Positions 47,771 to 56,920 of a stretch of DNA of 64,000 nucleotides are shown piece by piece. The DNA comes from Pseudonocardia cypriaca (GTDB taxonomy: Bacteria; Actinomycetota; Actinomycetes; Mycobacteriales; Pseudonocardiaceae), in contig NZ_VFPH01000001.1 in the NCBI RefSeq assembly GCF_006717045.1, positions 1,922,001 through 1,986,000 of the forward strand, read 5' to 3'. The position numbers and the translations under genes are program-made. How positions within the stretch are numbered: the first letter of the stretch is position 1; each line of letters starts with the position of its first letter. Under the pieces are notes generated by a model. It saw only the letters and a list, made by a program, of their open reading frames with translations. It had not been told where the DNA came from and searched no databases.

Positions 47771-49198
47771 ATGTTTGACGTGATCATCGCCGGAGCCGGA
47801 CCCACCGGCTTGGTGCTGGCCGCCGAGTTGCGGCTGCACGGCGTGCACGTGCTCGTGCTGGAGAAGGAGACGGAGCCGACCACGGTGGTCCGTGCGCTCG
47901 GAATGCACGCGCGCAGCATCGAGGTGATGGACCAGCGCGGCCTGCTGGAGCGATTCCTCGCACTCGGCATGCCGTACCCGCTCGGCGGTTTCTTCGCCGG
48001 CATCGCCAAAATCTCGCCCGAGAGGTTGGACACCACACACGGGTACGTCCTCGGCATTCCGCAGCCCGTCGTCGAGCGCCTGTTGGCCGAGCACGCCGTC
48101 GGCGTCGGGGCGGAGGTCCGGCGCGGCTGCGCACTCGTCGCGCTGAGCCAGGACGACCACGGGGTGACCGCCGAGCTCGCCGACGGCACGCAGCTGCGGT
48201 CGCGTTACCTCGTCGGCTGCGACGGAGGCCGCAGCACTGTGCGCAAGCTGCTCGGCGTCGGCTTCCCCGGCGAACCCGCCGGCCTCGAGATGCTGCTGGG
48301 CGAGATGGAGGTGGGCGTGCCACCGGAGGAAGTGGCCTCCGTGGTGGCCGAGGTCCGCAAGACCGACATGCGGTTCGGCATCGGGCCCTTCGGGGAAGGG
48401 GTGTACCGCGCGGTCGTACCGGCTGACGGGGTTGCTGAGGACCGGTCCGTCCCACCGACCCTCGATGATTTCAAGCGACAGCTGCGGATGTTCGCCGGAA
48501 CCGACTTCGGCGTGCACTCACCGCGCTGGCTGTCACGGTTCAGCGACGCCACGAGGCTGGCCGAGCGCTACCGGGTCGGCCGGGTGCTGCTGGCCGGCGA
48601 CGCGGCACACGTCCATCCGCCGTGGGGCGGCCAGGGCCTCAACCTCGGCATCCACGAAGCGTTCAACCTCGGCTGGAAACTGGCGGCCGAGGTGCGCGGT
48701 TGGGCGCCCGAGGGCCTGCTGGACAGCTATCACACCGAACGGCACCCGGTGGCCCGCGACGTGCTGGACAACACCCGTGCGCAGATGGTGCTGCTGTCCC
48801 CCGAGCCGGGGCCCCGGTCCGTCCGCCGGTTGGTGGCGGAGCTCATGGACTTCGAGGAGGTGAACCGGTACCTGATCGAGAAGATCATCGCGATCGGGGT
48901 CCGGTACGACCTCGGCGATGGGCACGACCTGCTCGGCAGGCGGATGCGGGACCTGAACCTCGAGCAGGGCCGCCTCTACGAGCTGATGCACGGCGGGCGC
49001 GGGCTGCTGCTCGACCGGACCGGGCTGCTGTCGGTCGAGGGGTGGGCGGACCGGGTCGACCACGTCGTCGACGTCAGCGAGGAACTGGACGTGCCGGCCG
49101 TGCTGCTGCGCCCGGACGGCCACGTGGCGTGGGCCGGTGACGATCAGCAGGACCTGCTCGACCACATTCCCCGGTGGTTCGGCGCTGCCATCGGCTGA
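47771..49198 (+). CDS. rox: Rifampin monooxygenase Rox-like FAD enzyme
   Basis: 475 aa, the normal length of Rox. FAD motif FDVIIAGAGPTGLVLAAEL at the N-terminus, ALGMHARSIEVMDQRGLLERF, LVGCDGGRSTVRKLLG and the second FAD motif RVLLAGDAAHVHPPWGGQGL; the protein ends in a thioredoxin-like domain with LLDHIPRWFGA. Rox monooxygenates the naphthoquinone of rifamycins, leading to ring opening. ATG 47771 starts at MFDV like other family members; ATG 47756 would add five residues. The RAE upstream supports a rifamycin-linked role; without it a polyketide hydroxylase would be an alternative. Confidence 0.88.
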   Translation: MFDVIIAGAGPTGLVLAAELRLHGVHVLVLEKETEPTTVVRALGMHARSIEVMDQRGLLERFLALGMPYPLGGFFAGIAKISPERLDTTHGYVLGIPQPVVERLLAEHAVGVGAEVRRGCALVALSQDDHGVTAELADGTQLRSRYLVGCDGGRSTVRKLLGVGFPGEPAGLEMLLGEMEVGVPPEEVASVVAEVRKTDMRFGIGPFGEGVYRAVVPADGVAEDRSVPPTLDDFKRQLRMFAGTDFGVHSPRWLSRFSDATRLAERYRVGRVLLAGDAAHVHPPWGGQGLNLGIHEAFNLGWKLAAEVRGWAPEGLLDSYHTERHPVARDVLDNTRAQMVLLSPEPGPRSVRRLVAELMDFEEVNRYLIEKIIAIGVRYDLGDGHDLLGRRMRDLNLEQGRLYELMHGGRGLLLDRTGLLSVEGWADRVDHVVDVSEELDVPAVLLRPDGHVAWAGDDQQDLLDHIPRWFGAAIG

Positions 49199-49237
49199 GC
49201 CAGGGTGTTCCGCGGGCCCGTCCCGGCTTCCACGGGC

Positions 49238-50074
49238 TCATGAGATGGAGCGGAGCCGGCCGTGCGCCGGGCGGTTGAGCTCGTCGACGGCTCGGGCCGT
49301 CCGTTCGTCCGCGGGGTGGAGGACGACGAGTTGTTGGGCGTCCGCGGGCAGCTCGAACGTCTCGCGGAGCAGCCGGAGCTCGTGGCCGGCCGGGTGGTTG
49401 AGCCGGAGCGGCCCGCGCCGCGGCACCACGTGGCGGTTGAGGCGGCGGGTGAATTCGGGGCCGGCGACGGGGCCGAGCTCGGCGGTGAGCCACTCGGAGT
49501 TCTCGACGGACGGGGCGAGCCACAGGTCGAAGACGTGCTCGTCGGCGATGTCGTCCCAGTCGGCGAAGAACGTCCGGGCGCGGGGGTCGGTGAAGACGAA
49601 GCGGGTGAGGTTCGGGGGGTCGGCATCGAGCAGTCCGGACCCGCTGGTGATCGACTCGTAGGCGCTGGTGCGGGCGAGGACGTCGCCGAGGCGGTTGGTC
49701 ACGATGGCGATGCCCGGTTCGAGGAGGCGGAGCGTCCCCAGGACGGCCGGCCGGACCTGGCGGGGAGGGGGTGCCGGCCGGATCTGGGCCGAGCACTGGT
49801 CACCGGTGATCTTCGCGAGGTAGCGCAGGTGACTGCGCTCCGAGGGGGCCAGGCTGAGCGCGTCGGCGAGCGCGTTGACGACCGCTCTGGACGGGTTGCG
49901 GTCCCGGCCCTGCTCGATCCGGGTCAGGTACTCGACGCTGATGCCGGCCCGGGCGGCGAGATCCAGGCGGCGGAGACCCGGTGACCGGCGGCGGCCGCGG
50001 TCGGGCAGTCCCAGCGACTCCGGCTGGATGCTGTCGCGCTTGGCGCGGATGAAGTCCCCCAGCGGCTTGCCCAC
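49238..50074 (-). CDS. XRE-family regulator with MmyB-like ligand-binding domain
   Basis: 278 aa. N-terminal helix-turn-helix (LRRLDLAARAGISVEYLTRI, EQGRDRNPSRAVVNALADAL) and a C-terminal PAS-like MmyB domain (LLEPGIAIVTNRLGDVLARTSAY, FFADWDDIADEHVFDLW, NHPAGHELRLLRETFELP, DAQQLVVLHPADE). Related proteins bind fatty acids or regulate antibiotic and efflux genes. GTG 50074. It is divergent from an MFS gene, which it probably controls. The stop is 40 bases from the rox stop (convergent). Confidence 0.9.
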   Translation of the reverse strand: MGKPLGDFIRAKRDSIQPESLGLPDRGRRRSPGLRRLDLAARAGISVEYLTRIEQGRDRNPSRAVVNALADALSLAPSERSHLRYLAKITGDQCSAQIRPAPPPRQVRPAVLGTLRLLEPGIAIVTNRLGDVLARTSAYESITSGSGLLDADPPNLTRFVFTDPRARTFFADWDDIADEHVFDLWLAPSVENSEWLTAELGPVAGPEFTRRLNRHVVPRRGPLRLNHPAGHELRLLRETFELPADAQQLVVLHPADERTARAVDELNRPAHGRLRSIS

Positions 50075-50174
50075 GCCGCGAGCGTATGGCGCTGCCCGCC
50101 CACCGCGTAGTGCCGAGCGTGGCCGGGCGGGGGCCAGCCTGAGCACGGCCTGGTTGCCATCACGGGGCAGCTCG

Positions 50175-51413
50175 ATGGTGGCGAGCGTGGAGAACACGAG
50201 CTCGTCGCCGGCTGCCGAGCGGTCGACGCGGCGTTCCCGCCGGGTACTGCTGGTCTGGGGACTGCTGGTGGTGGCAGCGAACCTGCGGGCGAGCCTGACC
50301 GGCGTCGGGCCGTTGCTGGATCGCGTGCAGGCCGATCTTGCGCTGGCTCCGGCCGTGGCCGGCCTGCTGAACGCCTTGCCGTTGCTCGCGTTCGCGGTCC
50401 TGTCCCCGATGGTTCCGGGACTTGCCGCGCGGTGCGGACCCGAGCGGCTCCTCGGGGTGGCGCTCGTGGTGTTGGCGCTCGGGATCGCGGTCCGGTGGGT
50501 ACCGGCCGGGAGCGGCCTGTTCGCGGGAACCGTGCTGATCGGCGCCGGGATCGCTGTGGGCAACGTGTTGCTGCCGAGCCTCATCAAACGGGACTTCCCG
50601 GCCAGGGTGGGGATGCTGACCAGCGCGTACGCCACCGTGATGGGAGGCGTCGCCGCCGTGGCATCCGGGGTGGCGGTGCCGATCAGCCGGCTCGCCCCCG
50701 GTGGTTGGCGCACCGCGTTGGGTTGCTGGATCGTGCTCGCGCTGGTGGCCGTCGTGCTGTGGTTCCCACAGGTGCGGGGCCCGCGGCGCGCCCCGGCGGC
50801 CGTCCGCAATCACCGGTTGCCGTGGGGATCGGGGTTGGCGTGGGCGGTCACGGCGTTCATGGGACTGCAGTCGCTCGGCTTCTACGTCGTCGTCACGTGG
50901 CTGCCGCAGGTGCTGCAGGACAGCGGGACGAGTGCGGTCGCGGCGGGCTGGCTGCTGTTCCTGTTCCAGGCCGTCGCGGTGCTGACCAGCCTCGTGGTGC
51001 CCGCCGCGCTGCGGTGGGCACGGGACCAGCGCGCGCTGGCGGCGACGAGCTCCGCGGTCCTGCTCGCCGGCTACCTCGGACTGCTGGTCGCGCCGGGATG
51101 GGCGCTGCTGTGGAGCGTCGTCCTCGGCCTCGGCGGCGGAGCCTGCCTGGTGCTCGCGTTGGCCTTCCTCGGCCTGCGCGCCCACGACGCGACCGCGGCC
51201 GGCGCGTTGTCGGCGATGGCGCAGTCGATCGGCTACCTGCTGGCCGCAGTGGGACCGGTGGTCTTCGGGCAGCTGCACACCGTCGGTTCGGGCTGGCAGG
51301 CACCGATCGTCCTGGTGTGCGTCACCGCTGCCTGCCAGGTCGTCGTCGCGGTGGTGGCCGGCCGCGGCACCGTGCGGCCGGCCCACCGGGCGTGCGATCG
51401 GGGCGGGCGTTGA
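50175..51413 (+). CDS. MFS transporter of the CynX/NimT family
   Basis: 412 aa with about 12 TM helices. The ANLRASLTGVGPLLDRVQADL segment (in part NLRASLTGVGPLLDRVQ) and the IGAGIAVGNVLLPSLIKRDFP block, MGLQSLGFYVVVTWLPQVL and the C-terminal GALSAMAQSIGYLLAAVGP are typical for cyanate/2-nitroimidazole transporter relatives. Cargo unknown. ATG 50175 with a GGGG site upstream. Divergent from the MmyB-like regulator; six bases separate its stop from the convergent methyltransferase gene. Confidence 0.9.
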   Translation: MVASVENTSSSPAAERSTRRSRRVLLVWGLLVVAANLRASLTGVGPLLDRVQADLALAPAVAGLLNALPLLAFAVLSPMVPGLAARCGPERLLGVALVVLALGIAVRWVPAGSGLFAGTVLIGAGIAVGNVLLPSLIKRDFPARVGMLTSAYATVMGGVAAVASGVAVPISRLAPGGWRTALGCWIVLALVAVVLWFPQVRGPRRAPAAVRNHRLPWGSGLAWAVTAFMGLQSLGFYVVVTWLPQVLQDSGTSAVAAGWLLFLFQAVAVLTSLVVPAALRWARDQRALAATSSAVLLAGYLGLLVAPGWALLWSVVLGLGGGACLVLALAFLGLRAHDATAAGALSAMAQSIGYLLAAVGPVVFGQLHTVGSGWQAPIVLVCVTAACQVVVAVVAGRGTVRPAHRACDRGGR

Positions 51414-51418
51414 GCCGA

Positions 51419-52237
51419 TCAGCCGCGGCGCGCGGCCCACACGGAGCGTTCGGTGCGCACCGCGAGATCGTCCCGGCGCAGGATGCTGTGGGGGCCGTCG
51501 GCGTCGAGCAGCCGGTCCAGCGCCGTGAGGTCGTCGACCGGGAGCGCATCTGCGGTGGCGGCGCGCATGCGCCGCAGGCCGGCGAGCGCGTAGCGCCCGA
51601 CCGCATCGGAGCGGGAGTGCTCGACGTGGACGGTGATCGTCCGTTCGCCCTCGATGGTGAAACCGGCGGCGGTCAGCCTCGGGCCCCAGTCGGCACCGCG
51701 GTGGGGTAGGTGCTCGGCGAGCTGCCGGTGGGTGGCGGCGCGGAAGCGTTCCTCCAGGCCGGGCCGGTCCTCCGGGGCGTCGTCGGGCAGGAAGCGCGGG
51801 AAGTCGGCGAGCTCGACGACCGCGAACAGCCCGCCGGGGGCGAGCGCGTCGTGGACCCGGCGCAGCGTCCGGTCGGGGTCGGCCATGTGGTGCACGGAGG
51901 CCGACGCCCACACCAGGTCGGGTTCGCCGAGGTCCGGCCACGCCTCGTCGAGATCCGCCTGGACGGTGTGCACGCGGTCGGCCACCCCGTCCTCACGGGC
52001 CTTCTCGCGCAGCCGCTGCAGGTGGTCGACCGAGGAGTCGATGGCGGTCACGTGCGCCTCGGGGAAGTGCCTGAGCAGGGCGAGGGTGCCGGCGCCGGTC
52101 CCGCAGCCGAGATCCACGATCTGCCGAGGACTCGCCTCGACGGGCAGCCACGCGACGATGGATGCGATGTGCTCGGCGAGCACCTCCGCGTCGAGGTCCA
52201 GGATCTCGGCTTGACTGTCGTGTGCTGCGTGGGTCAT
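51419..52237 (-). CDS. Class I SAM-dependent methyltransferase
   Basis: 272 aa. IVDLGCGTGAGTLALLRHFP (motif I), VTAIDSSVDHLQRLREKA, LVWASASVHHMADPDRTLRR and DALAPGGLFAVVELADFPRFL are standard small-molecule methyltransferase motifs. The substrate is unknown. ATG 52237. The gene probably responds to the palindrome at 52279-52293. An XRE-cupin regulator is encoded upstream in the same direction, 101 bases away. Confidence 0.9.
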   Translation of the reverse strand: MTHAAHDSQAEILDLDAEVLAEHIASIVAWLPVEASPRQIVDLGCGTGAGTLALLRHFPEAHVTAIDSSVDHLQRLREKAREDGVADRVHTVQADLDEAWPDLGEPDLVWASASVHHMADPDRTLRRVHDALAPGGLFAVVELADFPRFLPDDAPEDRPGLEERFRAATHRQLAEHLPHRGADWGPRLTAAGFTIEGERTITVHVEHSRSDAVGRYALAGLRRMRAATADALPVDDLTALDRLLDADGPHSILRRDDLAVRTERSVWAARRG

Positions 52238-52278
52238 GGGACCACCGTAGGTTTCCCATGCGCTGAAAGCACGATGCT

Positions 52279-52293
52279 TTGCCGATTCGGCAA
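52279..52293. promoter_or_regulatory. Perfect palindrome TTGCCGA-T-TCGGCAA in methyltransferase promoter
   Basis: 15 bases, 42-56 upstream of the methyltransferase start. It is the right size for an XRE or TetR operator. The neighbouring XRE-cupin regulator is the best candidate binder. Confidence 0.6.
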
Positions 52294-52338
52294 GGTTGTG
52301 CGCTCACCCGTGGCCGGACGCGCAAGCCGGCAGGGGCT

Positions 52339-52917
52339 TCAGCGTTCGATCGGCGACAGGTGGGCCCGCTCTCCCTGGGGACCGAACAGCGTGAGCAGCT
52401 CCGCAGGCCGGCTGTCGGCGCTGCCGATCCAGTGCGGCACGCGGGTGTCGAACTCCGCGGCCTCGCCGGGGCCGAGCCGGAGATCCTGCTCGCCGAGCAC
52501 GAACCGGACGTGGCCGTCGAGGACGTAGAACCACTCGTACCCCTCGTGGGTCTGCAGGTCCGTCGTGGACGCCCGGCCGGCGGGCGGATGGATCACCTTG
52601 TAGGCCTGGACGCCGCCGGCTCGCCTCGTCAGCGGCACGATCGTCAAGCCGAACCGTCGTACGGGACGCAGGTGGATCCGCGGGTCGCCGGTGGGCGGCG
52701 CCGCGACCAGCTCGTCGAGCGGGACTCCGTGCGCCCGGGCCAGCGGCAGCAGCTGTTCCAGCGTGGGGCGGAGCCTCCCGTTCTCGAGGCGCGACAGCGT
52801 GCTCGCGGTGAGCCCGGTCTCGGCCGCCAGGTCGGCCAACGTGGTGCCCCGCGCCCGGCGCAGGGCGCGCAGGCGCGGTCCGACGCCCGCGAGGACGTCT
52901 CCTTCGGTGTCGCTCAT
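52339..52917 (-). CDS. XRE-family regulator with C-terminal cupin
   Basis: 192 aa. Helix-turn-helix LRALRRARGTTLADLAAETG then LTASTLSRLENGRLRPTLEQ, followed by a cupin barrel (THEGYEWFYVLDGHVRFVLG, LRLGPGEAAEFDTRVPHWIG). This two-domain architecture occurs in regulators of amine, antibiotic or carbon metabolism. ATG 52917. The divergent hydrolase promoter contains TTCCTTGCAAGAA near 52942, an imperfect dyad that it may bind. Confidence 0.9.
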   Translation of the reverse strand: MSDTEGDVLAGVGPRLRALRRARGTTLADLAAETGLTASTLSRLENGRLRPTLEQLLPLARAHGVPLDELVAAPPTGDPRIHLRPVRRFGLTIVPLTRRAGGVQAYKVIHPPAGRASTTDLQTHEGYEWFYVLDGHVRFVLGEQDLRLGPGEAAEFDTRVPHWIGSADSRPAELLTLFGPQGERAHLSPIER

Positions 52918-52996
52918 GGGCTCATCATGCGGATCCGCAACATTCCTTGCAAGAACGGAACGATGGTCGTGATCCTGGCCGCGGAGGTGGCACCCG

Positions 52997-54037
52997 ATGG
53001 TCACGACAGTTCGATCCCGTTGGTCGCGCGGCGCGGTGACGGCCTTCGCCGCTCTCGCGCTGACGACGGCGTGCACGACGGGGGAGGGGCGAGCGCCGAG
53101 CCCCCCGGTCGCCGACAGCGGTGCCCCGGCGCCGGACTCGGAAACCCGCGACGACGGCGAGTTCAACCGCCTGTTCCGGCACGAGACCGCCGACGTCGAC
53201 GGCGTCACGATGCACTACGTCACCGGAGGCACCGGCGAGCCGCTCGTCCTGCTGCACGGATGGCCGCAGTCCTGGTACGCGTGGCGCGGGATCATGCCGG
53301 CGCTCGCCGAGCGGTACACCGTGTACGCGCTGGACCTGCCGGGGCTCGGGGACAGCGAGGGAGCGCCGCCCGGCTACGACAAGGCCACCCTCGCCCGGTT
53401 CGTGCACGGGCTGCTCGCCGACGAGCTCGGCCTGCGGGCCGTGAACCTCGTCGGGCACGACCTCGGCGCAGGTGTCGGGTTCCAGTACGCCGCGCAGTAC
53501 CCGCACGAGGTCATGAGGTACGCCCACCTGGACTACCCCCTGCCGGGCCCCGCCCTCAGCGCCGCCACGTACCGGACGCTGAGCTGGCACCTCGCCTTCC
53601 ACGACCAGGACGCGTTCCCCGAGACGATCGTGGCCGACGACGTGCGCGAGTACCTCGCGTTGTTCTTCGCCCACGTCGCCCGGGGCGGGAGGAGCTTCGG
53701 CGGAACCGGCACGACGTCCCCGTTCACCGCGCAGCAGATCGACGAGTACGCCCGCACCTACCGCCGTCCGCAGGTCCTGACCGGCGGGTTCGAGCTGTAC
53801 CGGACGCTGGAGCAGGACGAGCGCGACAACGTGGCCGCCGCGCCGATCACCGTGCCGACGTTGCTCATGACGGCCGAGGGCCTGCTCCCGTTCACCCGGT
53901 CCACCGTCGAACCGCGCATGGCCAGCATCACCCGGGCCGTCGAGGTGCCCGGAGCAGGCCACTGGCTACCCGAGGAGAACCCCGCGTTCGTCACCGCCGA
54001 GCTGCTGGCGTTCCTGGCGGAAGGAGAAGCCCGATGA
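52997..54037 (+). CDS. Alpha/beta hydrolase (epoxide hydrolase-like), probably exported lipoprotein
   Basis: 346 aa. An N-terminal signal-like segment (AVTAFAALALTTACTTGEG) ends in a possible, atypical lipobox (Cys26). The hydrolase core has the oxyanion motif LLHGWPQSWYAWRGIMPAL, nucleophile Asp155 in LVGHDLGAGVGFQ and the catalytic His in VPGAGHWLPEENP. Asp as nucleophile points to epoxide hydrolase or haloalkane dehalogenase chemistry. ATG 52997 after GGAGGTGG. Its stop overlaps the downstream methyltransferase (ATGA 54034). Confidence 0.87.
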   Translation: MVTTVRSRWSRGAVTAFAALALTTACTTGEGRAPSPPVADSGAPAPDSETRDDGEFNRLFRHETADVDGVTMHYVTGGTGEPLVLLHGWPQSWYAWRGIMPALAERYTVYALDLPGLGDSEGAPPGYDKATLARFVHGLLADELGLRAVNLVGHDLGAGVGFQYAAQYPHEVMRYAHLDYPLPGPALSAATYRTLSWHLAFHDQDAFPETIVADDVREYLALFFAHVARGGRSFGGTGTTSPFTAQQIDEYARTYRRPQVLTGGFELYRTLEQDERDNVAAAPITVPTLLMTAEGLLPFTRSTVEPRMASITRAVEVPGAGHWLPEENPAFVTAELLAFLAEGEAR

Positions 54038-54675
54038 CCACCGACGACGAGGCCGCTCTGTTCTGGGAGAGCCACTACGGCACCCGGCGCGCCTGGGACG
54101 GGCGCGCCAACCCGCTGCTCGTCGAGACCGCCGAGCCGCTGTCCCCAGGAGCAGCGCTCGATCTGGGCTGCGGTGCCGGCGGCGACACCATGTGGCTCGC
54201 CCGGCACGGCTGGCAGGTCACCGCCGTGGACATCTCCGGCACCGCCGTGGAACGGGTGCGCGAGCTCGCCCGGGAGCTCGGCGTCGGGAGCCGCGTCACG
54301 GCCGAGCAGCACGACCTCGCCCGCAGCTTCCCGGCCGGAGAGTTCGACCTCGTCTCCGCGCAGTACCTCCACACCCCGTTCCCGTTCCCCCGCAGCCGGG
54401 TACTGCGCACAGCGGCGCGGGCCCTGCGCCCCGGCGGTCTGCTCCTGGTGGTGGACCACGGCTCCGCCGCGCCGTGGTCGTGGAACCAGGATCCCGACAG
54501 GCACTTCCCGACACCGGGGGAGATCGCCGCCGGCCTCGATCTCGACGCCGAGCAGTGGGTCGTCCGGCGCGCCGACATGCCGCGACGCCGAGCCAGTGGA
54601 CCCGCAGGCGAGACCGCGACCGTCACCGACAACGTCCTGGTCGTCCAGCGGACCGCCGCGACCCGGAGCGACTGA
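54034..54675 (+). CDS. Class I SAM-dependent methyltransferase (thiopurine/tellurite type)
   Basis: 213 aa. FWESHYGTRRAWDGRANPLL at the N-terminus, ALDLGCGAGGDTMWLARHGW (motif I), VTAVDISGTAVERVRELA and LRPGGLLLVVDHGSAAPWSW. It resembles the TehB/thiopurine-like methyltransferases common in actinobacteria. ATG 54034 is coupled to the hydrolase stop, and its own TGA shares a base with the next ATG (TGATG), so the three genes form an operon. Confidence 0.9.
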   Translation: MTTDDEAALFWESHYGTRRAWDGRANPLLVETAEPLSPGAALDLGCGAGGDTMWLARHGWQVTAVDISGTAVERVRELARELGVGSRVTAEQHDLARSFPAGEFDLVSAQYLHTPFPFPRSRVLRTAARALRPGGLLLVVDHGSAAPWSWNQDPDRHFPTPGEIAAGLDLDAEQWVVRRADMPRRRASGPAGETATVTDNVLVVQRTAATRSD

Positions 54676-55154
54676 TGCCGCGCAAGGACACCGGGCCCCC
54701 GCGCACCGCGGCGGACGAGAAGGCCACCCTGCTGGGATTCCTCGACCACCTGCGGACCGCGATCGCGAACAAGGCAGCAGGAGTGCCGGAACCGCAGGTT
54801 CGGACGGCCGGGGTGCCCTCGGGCACCAACCTCCTGGGGCTGGTCAAGCACCTGACGCACGTCGAGCGCTTCTACTTCCTCGGCGAGCCGACCGACGACT
54901 GGGCCCGCACCATGCGGCCGTCCCCTGAGGAGACGGTCGACGGCGTGCTCGCCGGTTATCGGGCCGCCATCGAACGCGCGAACCAGGTCGTCGAGGCCTG
55001 TCCCGACCTGGCGCTCGCCGCGCCGCGAGCCCCGGGCCGGGGACGGGCACCGTCGATGCGGTGGGTGCTGGTGCACATGATCGAGGAGACCGGCCGGCAC
55101 GCCGGGCACGCGGACATCCTCCGCGAGCAGATCGACGGTTCCACCGGGCGCTGA
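54675..55154 (+). CDS. DinB-superfamily DUF664 protein
   Basis: 159 aa, four-helix bundle. Metal-ligand His residues are visible in GLVKHLTHVERFYFLGEP and EETGRHAGHADILREQIDG, which are the DUF664 hallmarks. The superfamily contains mycothiol- and bacillithiol-dependent transferases that use Zn or Ni, so a detoxification role in an actinomycete is plausible but not shown. Last gene of the hydrolase-methyltransferase operon. Confidence 0.88.
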   Translation: MPRKDTGPPRTAADEKATLLGFLDHLRTAIANKAAGVPEPQVRTAGVPSGTNLLGLVKHLTHVERFYFLGEPTDDWARTMRPSPEETVDGVLAGYRAAIERANQVVEACPDLALAAPRAPGRGRAPSMRWVLVHMIEETGRHAGHADILREQIDGSTGR

Positions 55155-55249
55155 GCTTGGTGGCGCGGCCAAGGTAATCGGCAACTCCGATCGAGTCAAT
55201 CGAGAACTATCGCTTTTCACGATGCACCGGGCTCCCTAGCGTCCCTTGC

Positions 55250-56479
55250 ATGGCGACCAGTGCACCTCCCCGCTCGATCCCCTCCCGGTCGAACCTGCCG
55301 AGCCTGGTGTGGGCGCTGGCGAGCTGCCAGTTCGCGAGCCGGGCGGGCGGGTTCGTGCAGCCGTTCCTCCTGCTCTACCTGACGCAGGAGCGGCAGATGA
55401 CGCCGGCGGCTGCCGGTGCCGTTGCCGCAGGCCTCGGCGCGGGCGCATTCGCATCGCACCTGCTCGGCGGCTGGCTGAGCGACCGGATCGGCAGGCGCGA
55501 CACGATGCTCGTCGGGTTCGTGGGCACCGCGCTCGGGCTGGTGGCCCTCGGCGCGGCGGAGACACTGGCCGCGATCTCGGTGGCGGCGCTCGGGGTGGGG
55601 CTGGTCTCGGAGCTGTTCCGCCCGGCGAGCTCGGCTAGCATCGCCGACCTGCCCGACCCGCACGAGCGCATCCGCGCGTTCGGACTGCTCTTCTGGGCGG
55701 CCAACCTCGGCTACTCCGTCTCCACGGCGACCGGGGGTGTCCTGGCGCAGAACGGGTACCAGGCGCTGTTCTGGCTGAACGCCCTCGCCTCGCTCGTCGC
55801 GGCGCTGATCGTCTGGCGACGCGTGCCCGAGATCCGTCGACCCACACCGGCGGCGGCCAGGCGAGCGCTGCTACCGGTGCTCGTGCGCGACCACCTGATG
55901 ATCGCCATGGCGGTGATCATGGTCGGCCACTCCGCGCTGTTCCTCCAGGCGTTCTCGACGCTGCCGCTGGTGATGGCCGCCGAAGGCCTGGGCCCGGCGA
56001 CCTACGGTGCCTTGATCGCCGGGAACGGGCTGGTCGTCGTCGCCGCCCAACCGTTCGCGGTCCGGCTGCTCGTCGGGCGCGACCGGAGCACTGTGCTCGG
56101 TGTCTCGATGCTGCTCGTCGGGCTCGGCTTCGGACTTCTCGCCGTGCTCCCCGGCGCCGTGCTGCAGGGCGCCGGGTACGCCGTGGCGATGCTCGTCTGG
56201 ACGGCGGGGGAGATCGGCGTGGCCGTCGTGTTCGGAGCCACCTTCGCCGACCTCGCGCCCGCCGACCTGCGCGGTGGCTACATGGGTGCCGCCGCCGCGA
56301 CGTGGGGTCTCGGCAGTGTTCTCGCACCGTTGCTCGGCACCGCGCTGCTCGACCACAGCGGACCCACCGTGCTCTGGGCGACGTGCGCGGCGGCGGGAAC
56401 CGCCCTGTTCTGCATCCAGATGGCTGTCGCTCCGGCGCTCCGCCGCCGCAGCACCGATGGGGAGGAGGCACCGCGATGA
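55250..56479 (+). CDS. MFS transporter (MDR type)
   Basis: 409 aa with 12 predicted TM helices. Motif A is seen as GGWLSDRIGRRDTMLVGF between TM2 and TM3, and the first loop holds RAGGFVQPFLLLYLTQERQM. Similar proteins are multidrug exporters related to MdtH. ATG 55250 has no Shine-Dalgarno; the transcript may be nearly leaderless. The promoter holds two ATCGAG direct repeats (around 55188 and 55198). Overlaps the next gene (ATGA 56476). Confidence 0.88.
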   Translation: MATSAPPRSIPSRSNLPSLVWALASCQFASRAGGFVQPFLLLYLTQERQMTPAAAGAVAAGLGAGAFASHLLGGWLSDRIGRRDTMLVGFVGTALGLVALGAAETLAAISVAALGVGLVSELFRPASSASIADLPDPHERIRAFGLLFWAANLGYSVSTATGGVLAQNGYQALFWLNALASLVAALIVWRRVPEIRRPTPAAARRALLPVLVRDHLMIAMAVIMVGHSALFLQAFSTLPLVMAAEGLGPATYGALIAGNGLVVVAAQPFAVRLLVGRDRSTVLGVSMLLVGLGFGLLAVLPGAVLQGAGYAVAMLVWTAGEIGVAVVFGATFADLAPADLRGGYMGAAAATWGLGSVLAPLLGTALLDHSGPTVLWATCAAAGTALFCIQMAVAPALRRRSTDGEEAPR

Positions 56480-56898
56480 CGGTGATGACGAAGGACGAGT
56501 GGTGCGAGTTCGTGACGGAGGGAGCCCGGCTCGGGCACGTGGCGATCTGCCGCCCGCCCGGGCGCCCGCACGTCACCCCGGTCTGTTTCGTCCTCGAGGG
56601 CGACGAGCTGCTCTTCACCGTCTCGCCCGACAGCGCGAAGGGCCGGTGCATCGCGCGGGACGGTCAGGTGGCCGTCGGCGTCAGCGATGACGAGCACCCG
56701 TACCGGTTCACGATGCTGGAAGGGCGGGCGACGCTCTCGGACGACTCGGGCGAGCTGCTGCGCGTGGGCGGGGCGATCGGGCGGCGGTACTCGCCTGCCG
56801 AGGACCCGCAGGAGTTCGCGCACGTGCTCGCGGCAGCCGGCTTCGTGGTCGCGCGGGTGCGGATCACGAACGTGATCGCCCACCGCGACCTCGGATGA
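56476..56898 (+). CDS. PPOX-class F420/FMN-dependent oxidoreductase
   Basis: 140 aa split-barrel protein. LGHVAICRPPGRPHVTPVCF, GDELLFTVSPDSAKGRCIAR, VAVGVSDDEHPYRFTMLEG and RVRITNVIAHRDLG match the PPOX-class F420-dependent family. Substrate unknown. Coupled to the MFS gene by a 4-base overlap, so the two probably serve one resistance or detoxification function. Convergent with the M50 gene. Confidence 0.88.
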   Translation: MTVMTKDEWCEFVTEGARLGHVAICRPPGRPHVTPVCFVLEGDELLFTVSPDSAKGRCIARDGQVAVGVSDDEHPYRFTMLEGRATLSDDSGELLRVGGAIGRRYSPAEDPQEFAHVLAAAGFVVARVRITNVIAHRDLG

Positions 56899-56920
56899 AC
56901 CCGGGGCACCGCGACACCGG

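Noticed and set aside
46001..49198. Phosphopantetheinyl transferase, methyltransferase and FAD monooxygenase as part of a natural-product cluster
   Set aside because: No synthase, carrier protein or tailoring set is present; the monooxygenase is better explained as rifamycin resistance.
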